Positions 40,385 to 49,299 of a DNA stretch of 63,180 nucleotides are shown one piece after another (within the stretch, counting starts at the first letter, position 1; every line of letters starts with the position of its first letter). Below the pieces are notes generated by a model. That model made no database searches, was not told the origin of the DNA, and saw nothing but the letters and a program-made list of their open reading frames with translations. Source of the stretch: Lacticaseibacillus mingshuiensis. GTDB taxonomy: Bacteria > Bacillota > Bacilli > Lactobacillales > Lactobacillaceae. The translations under genes were made by a program, and so were the position numbers. The DNA lies in NCBI RefSeq assembly GCF_016861785.1, contig NZ_BOLS01000016.1, positions 1 through 63,180 on the forward strand. The letters run 5' to 3'.

Positions 40385-40437
40385 GAAAAAAGGTCCTGGC
40401 CGACCCTCGCAATGAGGGCGGTTCAGGACCTATTTTC
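40385..40437. terminator. Bidirectional terminator between convergent genes
   Basis: AGGTCCTG/CAGGACCT base stem with an inner CCCTC/GAGGG stem, flanked by A and T tracts. Confidence 0.82.
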
Positions 40438-40459
40438 GTTGGCAAATCGATGGGAGCGA

Positions 40460-41191
40460 TCAGCGCACGCGCAGCCGCCGGTAAATGAGACCCGCCCCAG
40501 CCGCGAGCAGCGCGTCCAAAACGAGTAGTGTCAGGACGGCCAGCCAAGGTGAACCGGTCGTGCCGCCATTCATTAAGCGGCGGACGAACAAGGCGAGCGC
40601 GTTGTCATTATTTGCCCAAAAGGCGGTGGTGCGGTTGATGAGCACAGCAATGGCAATGACCAAGGCAACCACCACGCCGACGCTGGCCGCCAGATTCGCG
40701 CGGGTGCCAAGCGCGATCAGCTGGCCGAGCTGGAAAAAGACGCCCAGCAAAAGCATTTCAAAGAGAATGGTGGCCAAAACGGCAGGTGCGCCTAAAGTGC
40801 CTTTGTAGCCGAGCTCGATCAGCATCATCGACTGCCACCAGCCATGCCCGAACGCCGAGCCAGCTTGTAAGCTCATGACAAGGTTCCACAAGGTTTGGCC
40901 AGCCACGAGCAGGGCGGTCTGCAGCACCCAGGTCATCAGGGTGGCGAGCCACATGTTGCGGCGACTGAGGCCATTTTGAAAGCCAAAATCAGCCCAGCCG
41001 TTCACATGGCGACAGATGATCAGCAAATAGACGGCGTTCAGGCTGATCAACGTGCCGCCGGAAACGGCACCGCCCACTTTGGTCAGGAGGAGGTTGAGCC
41101 CGGCTGTGAGGACCAGGATGACGCCCCAGTAGATCAGCGCGCCAGGCAAAATGGTCTGGAGCTGTATACGTGTCAGCGTTTTTAGCTTCAT
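40460..41191 (-). CDS. ABC-2 type membrane protein of the YtrA-linked operon (second permease)
   Basis: A 243-residue protein with about six hydrophobic segments, no recognisable catalytic motif. FGFQNGLSRRNMWLATLMTW is mirrored in the next gene (FAFQNSMIRPQLRKAALVTL), so the two are paralogous permease subunits. It overlaps that gene by 4 bp and is last in the minus-strand operon gntR-ATPase-permease-permease. In such YtrA-type operons the transporters respond to cell-wall-active agents; the substrate is unknown. Confidence 0.78.
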   Translation of the reverse strand: MKLKTLTRIQLQTILPGALIYWGVILVLTAGLNLLLTKVGGAVSGGTLISLNAVYLLIICRHVNGWADFGFQNGLSRRNMWLATLMTWVLQTALLVAGQTLWNLVMSLQAGSAFGHGWWQSMMLIELGYKGTLGAPAVLATILFEMLLLGVFFQLGQLIALGTRANLAASVGVVVALVIAIAVLINRTTAFWANNDNALALFVRRLMNGGTTGSPWLAVLTLLVLDALLAAGAGLIYRRLRVR

Positions 41192-41922
41192 GCTGCGAGT
41201 CCCTTCTTTCCATTAAATGGGGCGGTCTGAACGCGGCGCACAATGGCCGCCAACCAGCCGATCATCACGAGACAACTCAGCGCGGCCAGAATCAATTTGC
41301 CCAGATCCGTCGCGGCAAAATTGCCGATTGCGTTCAAAAATGGCGAGAGCTTCGGGAGTTGGCGAAGCAGGATGACCGCCAGCACGATCAGCGCCCAACC
41401 GCCAGTCCAGATGAGGAAAATCAGGAGGGCCGTCCGTCGTTTATTTTGGCCCAGCGACAGCAGGCCGCAGATGTAGCCAAAGGTCCCAAGCGCCAGATCG
41501 AGGAGCCAGTTCATGAGCACCTGGCTTGCCAGTGGCATGCCTGCTGCGAGCCGGAAGACCGAGGACCCCTGAGTGGCAACGTGGCTTGTGGCCGTTCCCG
41601 TGAGCAGCCAACTTTGAAGCGGCGCGATGGCTAATTGCGTGAGCGTCCCGCAAGTCGCGATCACCACCAAAGTGACGAGCGCGGCTTTGCGCAGTTGCGG
41701 CCTGATCATGCTATTTTGAAACGCGAAGTCGGGATTGGCCATGCCCAGCACAAAGGGATAGGCGAAGATCAGGCCCCAGACAAAATAGGTCAGCGTCTCG
41801 CTACTATTGAAATGCATGATGTGGGCGGTGAGCCAGCCGAACGCCAGGATGACTAGCAGGAGGGCCAGGGTGGTCGGTAATAGGGTATGTAAGTTGTATT
41901 TGACGAGCACCTTAACGCGCAT
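41188..41922 (-). CDS. ABC-2 type membrane protein of the YtrA-linked operon (first permease)
   Basis: A 244-residue polytopic protein, about six membrane segments, paralogous to the downstream-encoded one. ATG 41922 is chosen since AAAGGAGG lies 9 bases before it; an ATG at 41931 abuts that site. It overlaps the 3' end of the ATPase gene by 11 bp and is translationally coupled to it. Confidence 0.78.
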   Translation of the reverse strand: MRVKVLVKYNLHTLLPTTLALLLVILAFGWLTAHIMHFNSSETLTYFVWGLIFAYPFVLGMANPDFAFQNSMIRPQLRKAALVTLVVIATCGTLTQLAIAPLQSWLLTGTATSHVATQGSSVFRLAAGMPLASQVLMNWLLDLALGTFGYICGLLSLGQNKRRTALLIFLIWTGGWALIVLAVILLRQLPKLSPFLNAIGNFAATDLGKLILAALSCLVMIGWLAAIVRRVQTAPFNGKKGLAA

Positions 41923-42784
41923 GGGCGCCATCCTCCTTTCGCGTCAATTCAATGAACAGCTGCTGGAGATTCATTGCCTCCATCGTGACGCCAGCCGGCA
42001 GCGGTTTTTCAAGCGGGGCGTCCAGTGTGTAAGCCGCCAGCACGCCGCCTAACGCGTTGGTGCGCAACACTTTCACATCTGCGAGCCAATCCCGGACCGT
42101 GGCGGCGGGGCCGGTGACCATTTTGCCGCGCTGGCGCAGTTCGTCGGCGTCTTGGTCAAGCGTCACCACGCCGCGTTCGATCACCACGACCCGGTTGACC
42201 AGTTGGCTGATCTCTTCAATTAAATGGGTGGCAATGATGAAGGTGCGCGGCCGGTCGGTGAACGTGGCCATCAATTCCTGGTAAAACAGTTGGCGGTTCG
42301 GGGCGTCCAGGCCGAGCACCGGCTCATCCAACAAGACGAAATCACATGGCACGCAAAGCGCGACAATCAATTTCACCAGTGTCTTGTAGCCGGTCGACAG
42401 GCGGGATAGCCGGCTGGTCGTGTCGACATGGAAAACTGAGACGAGGTGCGCGGCCAGGGCATCGTCAAAGTCGCCATAGAGTTGCTTGGTAATTTTGAAG
42501 ACCCAGCTGACTTTTTGCTCGGCCGGATAAAGCATCTCGGCGCTCATGAGGAAAATGCGATTCTGCGCCGCTTCATTATCAACGACGGAGGCGCCGTCCA
42601 GGGTGATCTGACCGCGGTCGGCCAGCAGGCGGTTATTGAGCAGGCGAAGCAGAGTGCTTTTCCCGACGCCGTTGCGCCCGAGCAACCCGTAGATCTGACC
42701 ATCCGTGAAGGTCACATTGATGCCGCTCAACACATTTTTGCGGCCAAAATGCTTGGCCACGTTTGTCACTTTCAACTCAGTCAT
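41912..42784 (-). CDS. ABC transporter ATPase, YtrB-like
   Basis: A 290-residue stand-alone ATPase. Walker A GRNGVGKST, the signature LSTGYKTLVK (LSTGY as in YtrB/bacitracin-type ATPases), Walker B FVLLDEPVLGLD, and the H-loop IIATHLIEE. The C-terminal 80 residues form an accessory domain. It overlaps gntR by 4 bp. With the two permeases it makes an exporter or cell-wall stress transporter. Confidence 0.92.
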   Translation of the reverse strand: MTELKVTNVAKHFGRKNVLSGINVTFTDGQIYGLLGRNGVGKSTLLRLLNNRLLADRGQITLDGASVVDNEAAQNRIFLMSAEMLYPAEQKVSWVFKITKQLYGDFDDALAAHLVSVFHVDTTSRLSRLSTGYKTLVKLIVALCVPCDFVLLDEPVLGLDAPNRQLFYQELMATFTDRPRTFIIATHLIEEISQLVNRVVVIERGVVTLDQDADELRQRGKMVTGPAATVRDWLADVKVLRTNALGGVLAAYTLDAPLEKPLPAGVTMEAMNLQQLFIELTRKEDGAHAR

Positions 42785-43161
42785 TTCGCATACCCCTTTT
42801 CGATCGCCGTTAATAATTCTGTCTTGCTGATGTGTAGCGCGCGGGCCTGGGTCACCAGCGCTGTCACTTGTTCGCTGTAAAAAAGGTCTTTGCTCTGTCG
42901 CGCGAGTTGCGCCTGGGCGCCAGGGGTGACGAACATCCCGAGGCCGCGCCGTTTTTCGATCAAGCCATTGTCGACCAAGATATTCATCCCCTTTAACACC
43001 GTTGCCGGATTCAGTTGATATTCCCGCGCGACCTGGGTCGTGGAGGGAATCTGTGTCTCTTCCGCAAATGCGCCGCTCAAGATCCCGTCTGCAAAAGCAT
43101 CGGCGATCTGTTGATAAAGCGGCGTGAGACTCTCTGCATCAAAGTGCACGCGCGCCACCAT
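42781..43161 (-). CDS. GntR family regulator, YtrA subfamily
   Basis: A short GntR protein (126 residues from ATG 43161). TPLYQQIADAFADGILSGAF and TQVAREYQLNPATVLKGMNIL form the winged HTH; ENGL-type wing is NGLIEKRRGLGMFV. The short C-terminal dimerisation tail defines the YtrA group. The start is uncertain: ATG 43161 directly abuts GAAAGG, while GTG 43149 has better spacing and gives VHFDAESLTPLY. It is first gene of the ABC operon and likely represses it through the dyad at 43185-43208. Confidence 0.9.
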   Translation of the reverse strand: MVARVHFDAESLTPLYQQIADAFADGILSGAFAEETQIPSTTQVAREYQLNPATVLKGMNILVDNGLIEKRRGLGMFVTPGAQAQLARQSKDLFYSEQVTALVTQARALHISKTELLTAIEKGYAK

Positions 43162-43184
43162 CCTTTCGTGTGAGTTAGTTATTC

Positions 43185-43246
43185 GGTTAGTTGCATGAGT
43201 AACTAACCAACAACGCAACTATACGGCCGTGGGGAGGGGGTGTCAA
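43185..43246 (-). promoter_or_regulatory. Promoter and operator of the YtrA-type operon
   Basis: On the minus strand a consensus -35 TTGACA (43241-43246), 17 bp, and -10 TATAGT (43218-43223). Just downstream is the perfect dyad GGTTAGTT-N8-AACTAACC (43185-43208), spanning about +3 to +26, fit for a YtrA repressor. Confidence 0.8.
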
Positions 43247-43285
43247 CAAGAATATTTGCAAAGCGGGTCGCAAGCCAGGTGCGCC

Positions 43286-43311
43286 ATCCTAAACGCTCGG
43301 CTTCGCATCCT
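43286..43311 (-). repeat. Repeat fragment G0 (5' arm, minus orientation)
   Basis: GGATGCGAAGCCGAGCG on the minus strand repeats the 5' arm of the adjacent copy G, without the rest. Confidence 0.55.
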
Positions 43312-43316
43312 TTTCT

Positions 43317-43438
43317 AGTTGAGCTCCGCCGAGCAGGGGTGGGACATGTAGTCGTCCCGGCCGCTCGATGGCCAAGTGCGCCATCAATCGTCCAGGCCGA
43401 ACTACCTGCCCACCCCTAAGCGCTCGGCTCCGCATCCT
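43317..43438 (-). repeat. 120-bp palindromic repeat, copy G (variant subtype)
   Basis: Minus-strand copy with distinct ends (AGGATGCGGAGCCGAGCG... and ...CTCGGCGGAGCTCAACT). The arms GCCGAGC/GCTCGGC and AGGGGTGGG/CCCACCCCT are complementary, inner ATGGC/GCCAT. It lies between divergent promoters of gntR and the LmrCD-like genes. Confidence 0.85.
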
Positions 43439-43512
43439 TATTCAAAACACTTGCTCATATTAATTGTTTCATATAACATGGAAGGACTGAATCGATTTGA
43501 AGGAGGCACGTG

Positions 43513-45234
43513 ATGAAGGTCTTGGTCCCGTATCTAAAGCGCTACCGCAAGGACGGTGTGCTTGCGACGCTCAGCGTATTGGTGCTGGTGTTTGCGACGC
43601 TTTGGCAGCCGCGCTTACTGCAGGTGGTCATGGAAGCGATCTTGAAGAATGACAAGCATGCGGTGCTGGTCAACGGCATTTGGCTATTGGTCCTTGCCGC
43701 TGTGGGCATCGTGGCTGGCATTTTGAATACCGTTTATTCGGCGCGGGTCGCGCTGGGTGTGGCCACGGATCTGCGCGCGGATCTTTACGCCAAAGTCCAA
43801 ACGCTGGCGTATGCGGACATTGAAAAATTCTCTGCCTCCAACCTTGTCGTTCGGATGACCAATGACATCAACCAGGTCCAGCAGATCGTCATGGCCTTTT
43901 TCCAGCAGGTGACGCGCATTCCGCTGCTTTTTCTTGGCGCTTTTGCGCTAGCGCTGGCCACAATGCCGGAACAGTGGTGGGTGATCATTGCGATGATGGT
44001 GATCATTATCGGCGTGTCCCTGGTCGCGTTTCGGCGAATGGGGAAGTATTTTGCCCAGACCCAAACGGACATTGAAAAGGTCAACACGCTGGCCCGAGAA
44101 AACTTGATGGGCATTCGCGTGGTGAAATCGTTTGTCCAGGAGCCAACCGAGATCAAGAAGTTCGCGGCGGCCTCTGACCGGTTGACTGATGTGACCGCAC
44201 GTATCGGCTATCTGTTTGCCGTGTTGATGCCAGCCTTTTTCATGACCGCAAATCTCGCGATCGGCGTCTCGGTCTTTTTGGTCGGCCAAAGTATTACCGT
44301 CCACCCGACGTATTTGGCGGCGATCACCAGTTTTATCTCCTATCTCAATCAGATCTTGTTTGCCGTGATCAATGGGGGCTTCATGCTGACGTTTGCGTCC
44401 CGCGCGCTGGTTTCTTTGGGCCGGTTGCGCGAGGTGTTTGACACCAAGCCGAGCATGGCGTATCCGACGACGGGCGAGGTGGCCGATCTGCCGGGTGACA
44501 TCACTTTCGACCATGTCACCTTCACGTATCCAGGCGACGCCGCCCCGACACTCAAGGATGTCAGTTTCACCGTGAAGGCCGGGCAAATGGTCGGCATCGT
44601 TGGCGCGACGGGTTCGGGCAAGACCACGCTGGCGCAGCTGATCGCGCGGCTGTATGATCCGGATACAGGGACGGTCCGCATCGGTGGGGTGGATGTGCGC
44701 GACCTGCCGGAAAAAACGATCCGGAACACTGTCGCGTATGTGCTTCAACGCTCGACCCTGTTTTCGGGCACCATTGCTGGGAACCTGAAACAGGTCCAGC
44801 CGAGTGCGACCTTGCCGCGCATGCAATGGGCGGCAGGCATTGCCCAGGCGGCTGAGTTCATCGATCTTCTGCCGGACGCTTATGACGCGCCGGTGGAAGA
44901 GCGCTCTGCGAATTTTTCCGGTGGGCAGAAGCAGCGGCTGTCGATCACGCGCGGGGTCATTGCGGATCCCGAGATTCTGATTCTCGACGATGCGACCTCG
45001 GCACTGGATGCGCGGTCTGAAAAATTGGTGCAGGAAGCGCTGGACCGTGAGCTCACCTCGACCACTGTGGTGTGCATCGCCGAAAAGATCAGCTCGATTC
45101 TGCGCGCCGATGAGATCTTGGTGCTGGACGATGGCGTGCTGGTCGGCGTCGGCACGCATCATGACCTCGTCCGCAGCAATCCCGTCTACCAAGAGATCTA
45201 TGCCACCCAAAAGGCACGAGAGGAGGGCATCTGA
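43513..45234 (+). CDS. Heterodimeric ABC multidrug exporter subunit, LmrC/BmrC-like
   Basis: A 573-residue half-transporter (membrane domain about 1-310). Walker A GATGSGKT, signature FSGGQKQR, but Walker B ends ILILDDAT, with Asp in place of the catalytic Glu. This is the degenerate-site subunit typical of LmrC/BmrC/EfrA. RBS AGGAGG 6 bases before ATG 43513; GTG 43510 is too close. It pairs with the next gene, which starts in its stop codon. Exports hydrophobic drugs and bile-type compounds in relatives. Confidence 0.93.
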   Translation: MKVLVPYLKRYRKDGVLATLSVLVLVFATLWQPRLLQVVMEAILKNDKHAVLVNGIWLLVLAAVGIVAGILNTVYSARVALGVATDLRADLYAKVQTLAYADIEKFSASNLVVRMTNDINQVQQIVMAFFQQVTRIPLLFLGAFALALATMPEQWWVIIAMMVIIIGVSLVAFRRMGKYFAQTQTDIEKVNTLARENLMGIRVVKSFVQEPTEIKKFAAASDRLTDVTARIGYLFAVLMPAFFMTANLAIGVSVFLVGQSITVHPTYLAAITSFISYLNQILFAVINGGFMLTFASRALVSLGRLREVFDTKPSMAYPTTGEVADLPGDITFDHVTFTYPGDAAPTLKDVSFTVKAGQMVGIVGATGSGKTTLAQLIARLYDPDTGTVRIGGVDVRDLPEKTIRNTVAYVLQRSTLFSGTIAGNLKQVQPSATLPRMQWAAGIAQAAEFIDLLPDAYDAPVEERSANFSGGQKQRLSITRGVIADPEILILDDATSALDARSEKLVQEALDRELTSTTVVCIAEKISSILRADEILVLDDGVLVGVGTHHDLVRSNPVYQEIYATQKAREEGI

Positions 45235-47015
45235 TGAAGGACTTGAAAAACGCTGGGCGCTATTATGCCCATTACTTCAAGAAATATCGGCTGGGCTTTC
45301 TCGTGGCTTCCTTGATGATCGCCTTTTCCACCTGGTGCATTGTCGTCGCCCCGACTTATCTTGGCGAGGCGGTCAAGGAATTGACCAGTTACCTGCAGTT
45401 GTGGGGGAATCCCGCAACACGCGCCACGGCCAATTTTGACGCATTTCACCGGACCTTGATCATTTACATTTTGCTGTATGTTGGGGATGCGAGCACGATC
45501 TTCATTGCCAGTCTCATCTTCGCTCGAATCTCCGCGTTTGCGACAGGCACGATGCGGATCGGGTTGTTCCGCAAGATGCAGCGGATGCGCGTGCAGTATT
45601 TTGACCGTCACTCAGATGGGGACATTTTGGCGCGGTATACCTCTGACCTGGACAATATTTTCAACGCGATGAATCAGGCGCTGCTGGAAGTCTTTTTGGC
45701 CGTGGCCCAATTCGTCGGCATCTTGATCATGATGTTTCGTGAAAATACGACGCTGGCCTGGGTCACAATGGCGTCGACGCCGATCGCGTTGATCGTGGCT
45801 GCCGTCGTGATGAAAAAAGCCGGCACGGCCGTTGATCGTCAGCAGGATGATATCGGGCGGTTGAACGGGTATATCAACGAGCAGATCACAGGCCAAAAGG
45901 TGATCATCACAAACGGCCTGCAACAGGATTCAGTTCGCGGGTTCCAGGGGTACAACGAAACGGTGCGCAAGTCCGCCTTGAGCGGTCAGATCTGGTCTGG
46001 TATCTTGAACCCGTTGATGCAGGGGATGTCGCTGCTCAATTTGGCGATCGTCATCTTCGTCGGCTCGTGGCTTGCGCTGAGCGGCACGATGTCTCAGGGC
46101 GCGGCGCTGGCGCTGGTCGTTGTGTTCGTCAATTACGCCTCGCAGTATTACCAGCCGATCATTTCGCTGACCAGTTTGTATGGCATGATTCAGTTGGCGA
46201 TCACCGGGGCGCGGCGCATTGATGAGGTGCGCAGCCAACCCGATGAGACGCGGCCAATCAATGGCAAGGCGCTGACTGGCATCGATCATGATTTGGTGCT
46301 CGACGATGTCCATTTCAGCTATTTGCCGGGCAAGGAGATCTTGCATGGCGTGTCGCTGCAGGTGGCAAAAGGTGAAATGGTGGCCTTGGTCGGGCCGACG
46401 GGGTCAGGAAAAACTACGGTGATGAATCTGCTCAATCGATTCTATGATGTCGATTCGGGCGCGATCTTGTTTGATGGCACGGATGTTCGTGAGTTTGATC
46501 TGACAGCGCTGCGGGCACATGTGGGCATCGTGTTGCAGGATCCCCAGCTCTTCACCGGGACGATCGCCGACAACATTCGCTATGGCGACCCGGAGGCTTC
46601 CATGGCGCGCGTGATCGACGCGGCCAAGCAAGCCAACATCCATGACTTCATTGAGAGTCTGCCGGAAGGGTACGAGACCCCCGTGTCGGATGAGCAAAGC
46701 GTCTTTTCCGCCGGGCAAAAACAGTTGATGTCGATCGCCCGCACGATCTTGACGGACCCGAAGCTCCTCATTCTCGATGAGGCCACCTCAAATGTCGACA
46801 CGGTGACCGAAGCCAAGATTCAGGCGGCGATGGATAATGTGATCGCCGGCCGCACGAGTTTTGTCATCGCGCACCGGCTCAAAACGATCTTGAACGCCGA
46901 CAAGATCATTGTCTTGAAGGACGGGACGATCATCGAAGAGGGCAGTCACGACGCGTTGCTCAAGGAAAATGGATTTTATGCCGAGCTGTATCACAACCAG
47001 ATGGTGTTTGAATAG
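45234..47015 (+). CDS. Heterodimeric ABC multidrug exporter subunit, LmrD/BmrD-like
   Basis: A 593-residue half-transporter, the catalytically complete partner: Walker A GPTGSGKT, Walker B LLILDEAT with Glu, H-loop IAHRL. Its own signature is SAGQKQLMSIAR, so the consensus ATP site is formed by this Walker B and the partner's FSGGQ. It starts in the stop codon of the upstream gene (TGATG), preceded by GAGGAGG. Together they form a Lactococcus LmrCD-type exporter. Confidence 0.94.
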   Translation: MKDLKNAGRYYAHYFKKYRLGFLVASLMIAFSTWCIVVAPTYLGEAVKELTSYLQLWGNPATRATANFDAFHRTLIIYILLYVGDASTIFIASLIFARISAFATGTMRIGLFRKMQRMRVQYFDRHSDGDILARYTSDLDNIFNAMNQALLEVFLAVAQFVGILIMMFRENTTLAWVTMASTPIALIVAAVVMKKAGTAVDRQQDDIGRLNGYINEQITGQKVIITNGLQQDSVRGFQGYNETVRKSALSGQIWSGILNPLMQGMSLLNLAIVIFVGSWLALSGTMSQGAALALVVVFVNYASQYYQPIISLTSLYGMIQLAITGARRIDEVRSQPDETRPINGKALTGIDHDLVLDDVHFSYLPGKEILHGVSLQVAKGEMVALVGPTGSGKTTVMNLLNRFYDVDSGAILFDGTDVREFDLTALRAHVGIVLQDPQLFTGTIADNIRYGDPEASMARVIDAAKQANIHDFIESLPEGYETPVSDEQSVFSAGQKQLMSIARTILTDPKLLILDEATSNVDTVTEAKIQAAMDNVIAGRTSFVIAHRLKTILNADKIIVLKDGTIIEEGSHDALLKENGFYAELYHNQMVFE

Positions 47016-47023
47016 GAACTGAC

Positions 47024-47055
47024 GAAAAACCGGCCGCGCTTGCGCCGGTTTTTTT
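47024..47055 (+). terminator. Terminator after the LmrCD-like operon
   Basis: AAAAACCGGC and GCCGGTTTTTTT with a short loop. Confidence 0.88.
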
Positions 47056-47206
47056 GTCCAGGACGCGGGTTGCCGGGGGCGCAGGCCACACCTGGACCAA
47101 TTTGCCAGGCGCAAAGATGAAAAGCTGGTGATAAAACGTGTGAGCGCTTGCCACGAAGCTTACTTTTTATTAGAATATACCTATTAACTGGAAAGGAGGA
47201 TGGTCG

Positions 47207-48019
47207 ATGCGTGCACTAAAGATCGGTATTTTGAACGTGATGCATGACAAGCGGGCGACAAATCAGCGACTGCGCAATGCCCTGACGGCAGGTGAGCAGC
47301 CTGTTGACCTGCACTTTTTTTACCCGCCGCAACATTATCAAGGCCGGCCCGTACCCGAGGCAGTGAGCGAGATCTTGCAGCCTTTGGATCTGGCGCTTGC
47401 CGCCGACATGGATGGTTTCATCATCACCGGTGCGCCCATTGAGACCATCGCCTTCGATGATGTGACTTACATCGAGGAGCTCCGGGCGTTGCTGGCGACG
47501 TTGGACCAGCACCATGTGACCCAGCTCTACTTGTGTTGGGGCGCCATGGCAGCCCTTGACTATTTTTATAAAATTCGCAAAGATATTTTGCCTCACAAAT
47601 TATTCGGCGTGTATCCCCAACAGATCCGTGAGCAAACGCCGCTGCTGACGGGCCTGCGAGACGGTTTCACGGCGCCGCATGCGCGCTATGCGGAAATGAA
47701 CCAAGCGCAGATCGCACGTGACCCGGATCTGACCATTGCCGCCACCACGGTGAACGATGAGTTGTTCCTGGTCGAAAACGCGGCGCGGCGTCAGACATTT
47801 TTGTTTGCGCATCTGGAATACGGGCGGCTAGGGTTGATGCAGGAATACGAGCGCGAAGTCGCGGCGCATCCCGAGCGGACCTACCGCAAGCCGGAAAATT
47901 ATTTTGCTGACCCTGCTGCGATGTGCGGCCCAGAGTTTTCATGGGCGGACACCCAGCGTCTGTTTTTCGCCAATTGGCTGACAAAGGTCCAAGAACCTGT
48001 CGCCATGACGGAACACTGA
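47207..48019 (+). CDS. MetA-like O-acyltransferase, probable serine/homoserine O-acetyltransferase
   Basis: A 270-residue enzyme of the homoserine O-succinyl/acetyltransferase (MetA) fold. Catalytic Cys in [13 protein letters not shown], the His in FAHLEYG and the Glu following it form the triad. [15 protein letters not shown] is the family segment before it. The gene is adjacent to cysK, 14 bp apart. In L. casei a MetA-annotated protein next to cysK was shown to be a serine acetyltransferase, so here O-acetylserine production for cysteine synthesis is more likely than methionine synthesis. RBS AAAGGAGG. Confidence 0.9.
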   Translation: MRALKIGILNVMHDKRATNQRLRNALTAGEQPVDLHFFYPPQHYQGRPVPEAVSEILQPLDLALAADMDGFIITGAPIETIAFDDVTYIEELRALLATLDQHHVTQLYLCWGAMAALDYFYKIRKDILPHKLFGVYPQQIREQTPLLTGLRDGFTAPHARYAEMNQAQIARDPDLTIAATTVNDELFLVENAARRQTFLFAHLEYGRLGLMQEYEREVAAHPERTYRKPENYFADPAAMCGPEFSWADTQRLFFANWLTKVQEPVAMTEH

Positions 48020-48033
48020 AAGGAGTTTTTATC

Positions 48034-48951
48034 ATGATCGCAAATTCAATCACTGAACTGATCGGCAACACCCCATTATTGAAATTGAACCGCGTTGTGC
48101 CAGAAGGAGCCGCGGATGTTTTGGTCAAGCTCGAGTTCTTCAACCCGGGTGGCTCGGTCAAGGACCGTATCGGCTTGGCGATGATCGAAGCCGCTGAGCA
48201 AAGCGGTCAGCTGCAGCCAGGCGGCACGATCATTGAGCCGACGTCTGGCAACACGGGCATCGGGCTGTCGTTGGTCGCCGCCGCCAAAGGGTATCATTTG
48301 ATCATCACGATGCCGGAGACGATGAGTGTCGAGCGCCGCGCGATCATTCAGGGCTATGGCACCGAGTTGATCTTGACGCCTGGCGCTGAGGGGATGCCTG
48401 GCGCGATCAAGAAGGCGGAAACGCTGGCCAAGGAGAATGGCTATTTTCTGCCGATGCAGTTTGCCAACCCGGCGAACCCCGATGTGCATGAGCGCACGAC
48501 CGGACAAGAGATTCTCAAGGCGTTGGGCGGCAAGGCGCCTGATGCGTTTGTCGCTGGCGTTGGCACTGGTGGCACCCTGACCGGTGTCGGCCGCGCGCTT
48601 CGCAAGGCGGACAAGGACGTTCAGATCTACGCGCTTGAGGCCGCTGAGTCCCCGATGCTCAAGGAAGGCCACGGCGGGAAGCACAAGATTCAAGGTATTT
48701 CCGCAGGCTTCATTCCGGAAGTCTTGGACACGAAGCTGTATAACGGCATCGTTGAGGTCACCTCTGATCAGGCGATTCAGATGGTGCAACAGGTCAGCCG
48801 CGAAGAAGGGTTCCTGCCGGGTATTTCCGCCGGCGCCAATATCTTCGGGGCCATCGAGCTCGCCAAGAAACTCGGCGCGGGGCACACAGTTGTGACCGTT
48901 GCGCCGGATAACGGGGAACGCTACCTGTCCACAGATCTGTTTAAGTTCTGA
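48034..48951 (+). CDS. cysK: Cysteine synthase (O-acetylserine sulfhydrylase)
   Basis: A 305-residue PLP enzyme making cysteine from O-acetylserine and sulfide. PLP lysine is in [11 protein letters not shown]; the substrate loop is PTSGNTGIG, and the phosphate-binding loop [13 protein letters not shown] 48034 follows AAAGGAG; upstream in-frame codons lie inside the previous gene. The operon with the MetA-like acyltransferase gives a two-step serine to cysteine route. Confidence 0.96.
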   Translation: MIANSITELIGNTPLLKLNRVVPEGAADVLVKLEFFNPGGSVKDRIGLAMIEAAEQSGQLQPGGTIIEPTSGNTGIGLSLVAAAKGYHLIITMPETMSVERRAIIQGYGTELILTPGAEGMPGAIKKAETLAKENGYFLPMQFANPANPDVHERTTGQEILKALGGKAPDAFVAGVGTGGTLTGVGRALRKADKDVQIYALEAAESPMLKEGHGGKHKIQGISAGFIPEVLDTKLYNGIVEVTSDQAIQMVQQVSREEGFLPGISAGANIFGAIELAKKLGAGHTVVTVAPDNGERYLSTDLFKF

Positions 48952-49017
48952 TCAGTGATTGCTGAGCCGGTGCCCGAACGTTAGGGTGCTGGCGACCATC
49001 GGCATAAAATTGAGACT

Positions 49018-49070
49018 AAAAAAGAGCTTGACCAAAGTTCGCGTCCTGCGATCCTGGTCAAGCTCTTTTG
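49018..49070. terminator. Bidirectional terminator between cysK and the HTH gene
   Basis: AAAGAGCTTGACCA (49021-49034) pairs perfectly with TGGTCAAGCTCTTT; A and T tracts flank it. Confidence 0.9.
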
Positions 49071-49071
49071 T

Positions 49072-49287
49072 TTACTTCCGTTCTTGGTCTGGGACGTAGC
49101 GCAAGATGTCCCCGGGCTGGCAGTCTAGGGCCTGGCAAAGCGCCGCCAGCGTATTGAAGCGGACGCCTTTTGCCTTTCCCGTTTTTAAGATCGACAGGTT
49201 GGCCGGGGTGATATCGATGGCGGCGGCCAGATCTGTGCCTAGCATGCCGCGTGCCAGCATGAGTTTATCGAGATCGATTTCGATCAT
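49072..49287 (-). CDS. Cro/CI-type HTH regulator, YozG-like
   Basis: A 71-residue single-domain HTH protein. KLMLARGMLGTDLAAAIDITPANLSILKTG is the HTH, and LAALCQALDCQPGDILRYVP the conserved tail. Such YozG-like regulators are nearly always encoded behind a DUF2975 membrane protein, as here (12 bp). RBS TAAGGAGG. It probably regulates its own operon via the dyad at 49898. Confidence 0.9.
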   Translation of the reverse strand: MIEIDLDKLMLARGMLGTDLAAAIDITPANLSILKTGKAKGVRFNTLAALCQALDCQPGDILRYVPDQERK

Positions 49288-49299
49288 TGGCCTACCTCC

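Noticed and set aside
43948-45210. A 420-codon minus-strand open frame
   Set aside because: Antisense to the LmrC-like gene; the plus-strand protein has all ABC motifs.
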